A DNA stretch of 64,000 nt, from positions 94,492,406-94,556,405 of the forward strand of contig CP154956.1 of the NCBI GenBank assembly GCA_039621445.1, given 5' to 3'. The stretch is from Euglena gracilis (Eukaryota > Euglenida > Euglenophyceae > Euglenales). Shown one piece after another: positions 57,601 through 64,000 of this stretch; the first letter of the stretch is position 1; the number at the start of each line of letters is the position of its first letter. The position numbers and the translations under genes were made by a program. Below the pieces are notes generated by a model. The model was given only the letters and a program-made list of their open reading frames with translations. It was not told where the DNA came from and searched no databases.

Positions 57601-59204
57601 TACAAATTGTCGAAAAGCATCAAACAATTCTCATTTGGAGGGTTATGTCCACGTCACCTAAATTGCCAGAAACTGTATTTGAGGTTTGCAAAAAGCTGTC
57701 TTTCTTTAAATCATCTTAAGTCACCTTAAGTTATCTCAAGTTAAGTGAAGTTCTTGTTCCTTCGAGGCTTTGCAGACCCTCCTTCATTTGAAAACCAGTT
57801 TTGCTCGACGTCCCCGATCTCCAAACACACTCTTGTTGTCGTTGAGTTCTGCCATACAGGATGTTTCTGAAACGTTTGTTTGGAATCACAACTTCTGAAT
57901 AGCTCTGAAGCAGGGGTACTGTTCCCAATTGTTTTTGCGCGCCATCTTCCTCAGCTCCAAGTCTCTGGGGCTTGCATTCAAAAACGGTGTGAATGTGCAC
58001 ATATGCATGCGCACGTCGGCCACACTTCGTTGTATGTTTTTTCTAACATTTTGGTAGTGAGGGTTGGGGTGGGGGGTGCGTGTGCGTGTGTCTATGTTTG
58101 TGTGCGCGCGTGTGTGTCTACCTTTTTTTGTGCTCGTGTGTGTCTACCTTTCTTTGTGCCTGCTGTGCCTGCGCAAAAAATGACTTTGGCCCTTGGGGAG
58201 TAGCGTTTAGTGATGGAATTTGAATGAATTAGTCTATTCATTTCAAAGTGGTGGCAATCAACAGTGGTGTTCATCACCCGACGCGATGCAAAAGAACAGA
58301 GTGAAAGAGAGACAATGTAAGAGACAAGGTAAAAATATTGCATTTACTGAATACTGCATTATTTTCAGGCATTGGTGCCTGAAAATACTCCCGGACACTT
58401 GCAAAAAAAACACGCAAAATGCTAAATGCAAAATAAAATGCCAAATGCATCAAGCGAAACAGGATGGGACATCAGTATTGTTTGGTTTGACGGCTGGAGT
58501 CGCCTACTTGTACTTGTGCTTTCCTTTTTTTAATTTTCTTTGTTCCCCTCAGTTGGGACCCTCTGTCGCTCCAAGCAGGGCAGCCTGACTGGTCTTCTGT
58601 GTCCCCATCGTACTCAAACTCCACCTTGTTTTTTCCTCGAAGTTAGTTTTTTTTTGATCTTTTGCACATTTTTCATTTTTATGTCAAAGCTTTTCTTCCC
58701 CTTCCCCAAAGGCAATTGTGAAGGAACCACTGTTGACTGAGAAAAATTCTTTCAAAACTGTCACAAAAAATTTATCAGAGTTTTTTTGAGCAATTAAATT
58801 GCACGAGTGGTGATAATGTCCAAAAGTTATACACCAAGACACGGGCACAAAGTCTGCAATCATCAACAAACAGGATGGTTGTCTGCTTGGCAAATTGTGG
58901 GAACTTGTGGGAAGGAGACAGGAACAGTAATGAGAACGAGGTGTAAACCGCTTCTCAAAGCACCGAATGCCTTAGCAGAGGCGTATGATTTCCACATACC
59001 TCGCTGTTGGCGTGGCTCAATCTCTGCATTGAAACCGTCGTAAAAAAATGACGTGTGCCGCATTCGCCACCCGCCGTTCAATGCATTCCGATTCTCAAGC
59101 ATCGCACGGTGGTCAGACCCCGCAATTAAATACAACAATCGAGAAAAAAGCACAAAACGCAACAAACAGATTTTTAAAGCACCCCGTTCGGCATTTCTCT
59201 GGGA
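57601..59204. other. No confident gene
   Basis: The stretch is AT-rich with a (GT)-rich segment (58070-58150). Nothing recognisable. Confidence 0.4.
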
Positions 59205-59508
59205 TGGCGCGCGGGGGGGGGGACTGGCCGCCCTGGAGGCAGCTGTCCCGCAGTGGCGGCGATGGCCACAGCACAGCCGGGGGGCGCTGGGCGTTGCTGC
59301 TGGCGCTGGGGCCCGTGCTGGCGGAGTTGCAGGAGGAGGGGCGGGCCGGGGCGGGGTGGTACCGCGCCGGGGCCTGGCCGTGGCGGCCCCCGGAACGCCG
59401 ACACCGGCGGGTGGCTCGCAGCGAACAACAACTGGCGTACTCCGGAGATAACCCCACCGCCTCCCCAGGCATCTGTTGTGGACCCTTTGACCGCCCTCAA
59501 CCTTGTGT
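59205..59508 (+). CDS. GC-rich coding-like block, unrecognised
   Basis: The best frame reads WRQLSRSGGDGHSTAGGRWA then LLLALGPVLAELQEEGRAG. A second frame takes over as NADTGGWLAANNNWRTPEI and ends TAA at 59506-59508. A splice or an assembly slip in the G tract would link them. No family was recognised. Confidence 0.35.
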
Positions 59509-60249
59509 AACTTTTGTAATAATTATTTGTGTGATTTATGCGTATGTAAAGCGTCTGTTGCGTAGATGTGAGCGATGCTGATTCATTTTTCCCAGCAACG
59601 GAATTATCACACAACGTCCGGAAACAAAATATTTCACTCAAATGCAGCTGGTTGTGCCGGTGGTTAGTGGTTGTATGTGATAATTAGAACAATCAGGCGC
59701 AAGTAGCTGAAATCAATCCATAAAAGTCACATCCAGAAAAAGTATTGCATAGTTTGCTGCTCCCGGTGTAAACTTGCTGGCAGTGCTTTGCGCCTTTATC
59801 TGTGGGGCGTCCACGATGGCATCTGACAGGTCCACCGTTTGTTTCCGCCACCCGCCACCCCCTCCCAACTCTCCATTCGTGGTCCATCGCCATGACGCTG
59901 GCATATCAGGTGCCCCCTTCCTGCCCAATCGCTTGCTGTGCTCATAATTCCCCTTGCTGAAAGGGAAATTCACCTGCTGCCCCACCAACCACCCACCCAG
60001 TCATTGCAGCTTTTTTAAGATTAATATTTTTTAGAAAAATGGATGCTGGATTTTTTTTTCAACGGGGGCTGTTGTTTTTTTTGAGGGTAATTTTGTCTTT
60101 TCAAATAAGAAAAATTACTAGCTCCAGTGTACCCTGGGGAAGAATGGATGCCATTTTGGGACAGGTCCAAAAGACCCACTCGATGCTGCATGCATTGGCA
60201 AATAAAAACCACAACCACTGTGCCTGTCCCCCCCCCCCCCACACAGGAG
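59509..60249. other. No confident gene
   Basis: The stretch is AT-rich with no repeats of note, ending in 'tgtccccccccccccacacag', a good conventional acceptor for the next block. Confidence 0.4.
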
Positions 60250-60450
60250 CTGCTGGTCGGCTGCGTGCGGTGCTTTGAGCGCCGGGTTTGTGACCCACTT
60301 TGCCTGGCCACAGTGGCAGCGGCGGAGGAGACCAGGCTTTTTTTATGTGACGCTGGTTCCCCTCCCCGAGCGATGGGAATTGGGTGCTCCAGCGTTCTTT
60401 GAGTATAATGTGTCTACCAAGTGGAATTTTGGCTTCCCTGCGTTCACCAA
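60250..60450 (+). CDS. Coding-like exon(s), unrecognised
   Basis: After the acceptor ccccacacag one frame reads ELLVGCVRCFERRVCDPL and another reads FFYVTLVPLPERWELGAPA then FFEYNVSTKWNFGFPAF. They can be joined by a 31 nt intron (60330-60360, GACCAGG...CTGGTTCC). Alternatively only the second is real, from the acceptor at about 60312. No family was recognised. Confidence 0.35.
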
Positions 60451-61454
60451 TGGTTTCCGTTTTTTTTTCAGCGAAAACTGTTGTAGCAATGAGACTTAAT
60501 CAAAAATTAAGGACACAGCAGCAATTCTTTGGCAGGGGAAAGCACCTTAGTATTTTTCTTGCTTTTTTTTGCCTTTTCTTTTTTGCTTCAGCTTTTCCCC
60601 CAAATTTTGTACTTTGGTGGATTTGGGGGGCTTTTTTTTTGACCCTGAATAGCAAATGGAAATGGGTGATTTATTCGACTTTACCCTGTTAAAAACAGGG
60701 TGGGATAATGTCGAATTTTGGCATTCACTGGGTCACTGCGTTCTTTATGCTTTTCAAAACTCAGCACTTTTCAGTGTGTGATCTGGTATTCAAAAGATTT
60801 GGTCAGGAAAATGGACACGCAAAATATGAGGTGGGTGGGTGGGGTTAACCCCCCTCTTCATTCCTTCTCCTGTTTGCCCAGGAGTGCAGCGTTTTGTGTT
60901 CAAAATTTTTAAATTTTTTGAAGGAGTTTTTCCCCTGCGGTGCTGTAGTGAGTGAGGTCTAAACACCTGCCCTCCCCTAATTTTTTTGGTCGACACACGT
61001 GACCCCTCCGGAGGTTCCATTGGCTGTCTTTCTGCTTAGCTTCCTACAAAGAATTTATTCCCCTCCCCAAATGGTGCCGTGGTTTGTTATTATTTGCCGG
61101 ATCCCGGAAGGGCTTTATTATTTGGAGAGTTTTATTTGGGTACACTTTTTCAAACGTAGAAATTGACCTCAAAGAACGTCATGCGTTCCTCCAGCCCCCA
61201 TTTTTCAAGTTTTCAGGCTTTTTGCACAATTTCCAAATTTTGAAAATGTGTGCGGGGTACACGTTCAAGGATTTCTGTAATTTTAGAAGTATCCGGTGAT
61301 TTTTCTGCAGTCTTTCTTTGTCTTCATCAGAGTGCATCAATATGGCGATGGGGTGATGTGTGGAGGGAGGTATCCGATGACTCCGGCACTGAGACCACAC
61401 GAAAGGGCTGCTGGCGAACCAAGCCTGGGGGTGGCCGAGTGCCAGGTCATCGCC
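60451..61454. other. Region upstream of the aldo/keto reductase start
   Basis: AT-rich, with a T tract and 'ttttttttcag' at 60462-60473, a possible acceptor. It is expected to hold the 5' UTR of the reductase gene. No promoter motif was recognised. Confidence 0.4.
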
Positions 61455-61532
61455 ATGGCTGCCATCCTGGGGGGGAAGCTGCGGACCGTCCGGCTGGGCT
61501 CGTCTGATTTGGAGGTGACCGACGTCTGTCTG
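61455..61532 (+). CDS. Aldo/keto reductase (Tas-like), exon 1
   Basis: The frame starts at ATG 61455 (context cgccATGG) with MAAILGGKLRTVRLGSSDLE then VTDVCL. It matches the N-terminus of aldo/keto reductases (...rrLGsSdLeVs.lclGtmtwG). The frame is open upstream, so a longer start is possible. It ends CTG before GACTGCCC. The enzyme would be a soluble NADPH-dependent reductase of unknown substrate. Confidence 0.85.
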
Positions 61533-62486
61533 GACTGCCCTGCCCTCCAGCTCCCCTTCGTCACATTGCCTTGCCCACCCCCCCCCCCCCAACTTCCACT
61601 CTTTTCTTGGCGGAGGCTGTCATCTTTCTTCGTTTTTCTGACATCAAATCCATACCGACGGTGCTCGGGATTTTTGCCCAATTTTGTTTTATATTCTTTG
61701 GCCGTCAAGTTTCTCCACCAGATCTCTGTCCTATGATCTCCATGACCATGATCCCTGGGTTGTTTTCCCGATGTTCCCCAAAGGCGCTCTGGGTCCTCCG
61801 CCATCAGTGTTCATCGAAAACCAAATTTTATTCTGGTTTCCTTTTGGCTTGCGCTCTTTTACCATCAAACCCTTTCTTTTCATAAAATGCCCGAGTGTTA
61901 CGGTGCGGCCGACCGGGTGGGTGCCTGTCAGGGCATGCACTCCAAGGCACCCGGATCCGAGCCTCAGGGCTTTACGGAAGTCCCATGGCTGGTGGGGGGT
62001 CGACCCCGCACCCCTGCCTGGTTTTCCTGGGGCACTAATTTTTGGTCAAAGTTTTTCCTGCAGCCCCTCGGCGGCAAAGAATTTCTTCCCTGGTGCTCTG
62101 GTGGGTGGTGGGGGGGTGTCTGGCCTCCCCCTTCACCCCCACCATTCCTTCCCGGCAGGGCTCAGCCCTGCCAATCCCCCAGGGGGGGGGTTAGGTCACA
62201 CCGCCAAAGGTGCCTCTGGGCTCTCAGCCCAGACACTCTGGAGGGGGGGCCGGGCCCGAAAAGTGCCATTTTTGGGGCGATTTCTGCTCACGACCCGGCC
62301 GGCACGACCCCCCCCCCCCGCGCCTGCCCCGCCATTCCGGGCACTCCGGGGTGGGCCCGGCCTGGCGGGAGTACTGATATCGCCACGGCGCCAGGGGCCG
62401 GCTCCCATCGCCCCAGTCCTCGGCAGCCCCCGCGTCGACCCCCCCCCCCCAGCGGTGGGGCCCGTCGGCGGAGGCGGGGCACGCCC
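61533..62486. other. Reductase intron, nonconventional with TGC/GCA ends
   Basis: The intron begins GACTGCCC and ends GGGGCACGCCC. TGC lies at +4 to +6 and GCA at -8 to -6, and the wider TGCCC/GGGCA is complementary over five bases. There is no GT...AG alternative that keeps the LGTMTW join. It includes C tracts and a 'ggggtcgaccccgc' piece. Confidence 0.75.
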
Positions 62487-62600
62487 GGCACCATGACGTG
62501 GGGCGTGCAGAACTCGGAGGCGGAGGCCCACGCCCAGCTGGACTACGCCGTCAAGGAGCGCGGCGTCAACTTCCTGGACACGGCGGAGATGTACCCCGTC
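62487..62600 (+). CDS. Aldo/keto reductase (Tas-like), exon 2
   Basis: The frame reads GTMTWGVQNSEAEAHAQLDY, then AVKERGVNFLDTAEMYPV. This is almost diagnostic of the Tas subgroup (GTMTfGeQNsEadAhaQLdyAv..GiNfiDtAEMYPvp). The catalytic Asp and Tyr of the aldo/keto reductase tetrad are both in DTAEMY. The Lys and His should lie in later exons beyond or near the window end. The 3' edge is about 62597-62600. Confidence 0.9.
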
Positions 62601-62614
62601 GAGGGGGCCCTGCG

Positions 62615-62722
62615 GGGCCGTGGTCCGTGGTCGGGGCCATGGTCCATGGTTGGGGCCATGGTCTGTGGTCGGGGCCATGGTCTGTGGTCGGGGCCGTGGT
62701 CTGTGGTCGGGGCCGTGGTCGG
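62615..62722. repeat. 18-19 bp tandem repeat
   Basis: About six units of gggccatggtctgtggtcg with small changes lie just inside the reductase intron. Confidence 0.85.
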
Positions 62723-63759
62723 CTGGGATCCGGTTGGCGGGGCCTCCTCGCCCACATTTTTTTTTATTGACCGTCCGCCGTGCCTCGAACTTTTCCATCG
62801 CCAAAACTTTCCCTTGCGCAGTGTTGTGGGGAGGTTCTGACCGGCCCCCGGGAATGTAGACCTCCCCCCCCCACCACCCGGCCTTCCCACAAAATCCTGG
62901 TGAGGGGGTCATTTCCATACAGAAAGTCACATAACCCTCGCAGAGTGTCTCACCCAACCACCACTTGCAAGGCACAGTAACCTGGTGGGGGTGGGCCAGT
63001 GCAAAAGTGATCCTTTTTACATTTTGTGATCAGAATTAAAATACAACAACAACAACAACCGACCCTGACGTGGTTTCATAACTGGTTTGTCACAGATTTT
63101 AGAAGGTATGATTCCCTGATGCAGCTCTTTTTCTTTCAGTGAATCCCTGTGGACATTTTCGACTTCCGACGTCCGGTTGATTCCTTAATTGTGCAAAGTT
63201 CAGAATATGATGCTGAACAGAGCACCATTTTGTTGTCAGGCGATCGATGGCTTTTTTTTGCCACGCAAAATATTGAAATGTCTCTCGCTTGTGGGCCGTT
63301 TTTTTTTTGCAAATGAAAGGTTCAAGGGGCAAGATCTTTGCCATTTCGACACATACAGCCACCACGGACTCTGGGGTGCCGGCCCCTCTTGCCACCATCC
63401 TGACGTATTCGAACCCAAAAGAGCCCCACGCAGACCTGAGTGAGAAACATTGAACATTCGAGCGTTTGGGGGAGGGGGTGTTCACCTCGGGGTGTTAAGT
63501 GAGCGTTGGATTTGAGCTTGCACTCGGGGGAGGGAAAAATTCCGACCTCAGGGAGCACGGGGGTCCAACCACCAGGCGAGGGACACCCTCTCATTTTTTG
63601 AGGTGTTTTGTGTTTGTTTGTTGTTTTCAATTTTTGCAAGAATTGCAATTCGTGTTTGTGGTTTTTTGTGATTTATTTCTTATCAATTTTTGCGGCTGCT
63701 GGAAATGAACCCTGGCCCACTCCCCTCTCCCCCAAGGATCCCCAGCCCGGCCTGCCACC
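62723..63759. other. Reductase intron or intergenic; no exon recognised
   Basis: The stretch is mixed sequence with an (AAC)n run at 63045-63058. I did not find the next reductase exon (expected to encode YiG.wl.......i.a.K). Confidence 0.4.
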
Positions 63760-63850
63760 ACCTGTTCAAGTCGTTCGACCTGCAGAGCTTCACCCTCGGC
63801 CTGTGCGACTCCCGCAAGTTTGCCTTCAACCGGCGGCTCGCTCGTTTGCA
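63760..63850 (+). CDS. Coding-like exon near the window end, unrecognised
   Basis: The frame reads LFKSFDLQSFTLGLCDSR then KFAFNRRLA. It follows CTGCCACC. It does not match the reductase sequence expected next. It could belong to a different gene, and the minus strand is also open here. Confidence 0.35.
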
Positions 63851-64000
63851 TCGTTTTGTTTGTCCCCCCTCCCCCCGCCTCGCACGCACACGTGCATTCG
63901 CGTTTTTGTTTGCCCATTTCTGTTCAGTAAACATGGCCAAGGAGTCATCGGTGACGGCTGCGACGACTGCAAAACTGGCATCTGAAGTGGCACTGGCCTC

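Overview
The window is a nuclear genomic segment of an intron-rich eukaryote. Short GC-rich coding pieces (mostly 40-230 bp) are scattered through long introns full of G/C homopolymers, microsatellites and small repeats. The most informative signal is splicing. Most introns I can place by protein homology do not have usable GT...AG borders. They carry CAG three bases inside the 5' edge and CTG five bases before the 3' edge, so the two ends are complementary. As I recall, this is the signature of the 'nonconventional' nuclear introns of euglenids (CAG at +4 to +6, CTG at -8 to -6), so I infer a euglenid. A few introns look conventional. The species cannot be told.

Region 1 (about 4.7-42.3 kb, + strand) is one split gene. 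About 32 exons add up to roughly 3 kb of coding sequence (about 985 codons). In order they encode a complete-looking periplasmic phosphate-binding (PstS-like, type 2 PBP) domain, a second shorter PstS-like domain, one transmembrane helix, a cytoplasmic linker, a class III nucleotide-cyclase-like domain and a C-terminal tail ending in TGA at 42318-42320. The N-terminal exon(s), with the expected signal peptide, were not found. The product reads as a single-pass surface receptor: phosphate or anion binding outside, cyclase fold inside. Both metal-binding aspartates of the cyclase fold appear to be missing, so the inner domain may be a pseudo-enzyme.

Region 2 (about 42.3-61.4 kb) has few exons that can be trusted. 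Several + strand blocks (44.9, 45.2, 47.2, 49.1, 49.4, 57.5, 59.2 and 60.3 kb) look coding and fit the same splice rule, but I recognise no family and cannot chain them. A minus-strand frame near 55.5-55.9 kb looks like a decayed mobile-element protein.

Region 3 (61.45 kb to the end) starts a gene for an aldo/keto reductase of the E. coli Tas type. Two exons are clear and the rest lies beyond the window. Its first intron uses TGC/GCA instead of CAG/CTG, which suggests that complementarity of the intron ends matters more than the exact triplets.

Mobile and repeated DNA: a 1,327 bp hAT-like non-autonomous transposon with 24 bp inverted ends and a 7 bp target duplication sits in one intron of the receptor gene. 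A 405 bp TA-flanked element lies upstream. Further families include GGCGCC hairpins, TTTGCGC palindromes, CCGCGACCACCGCGG clusters and several tandem arrays. I saw no rRNA, tRNA or CRISPR array.
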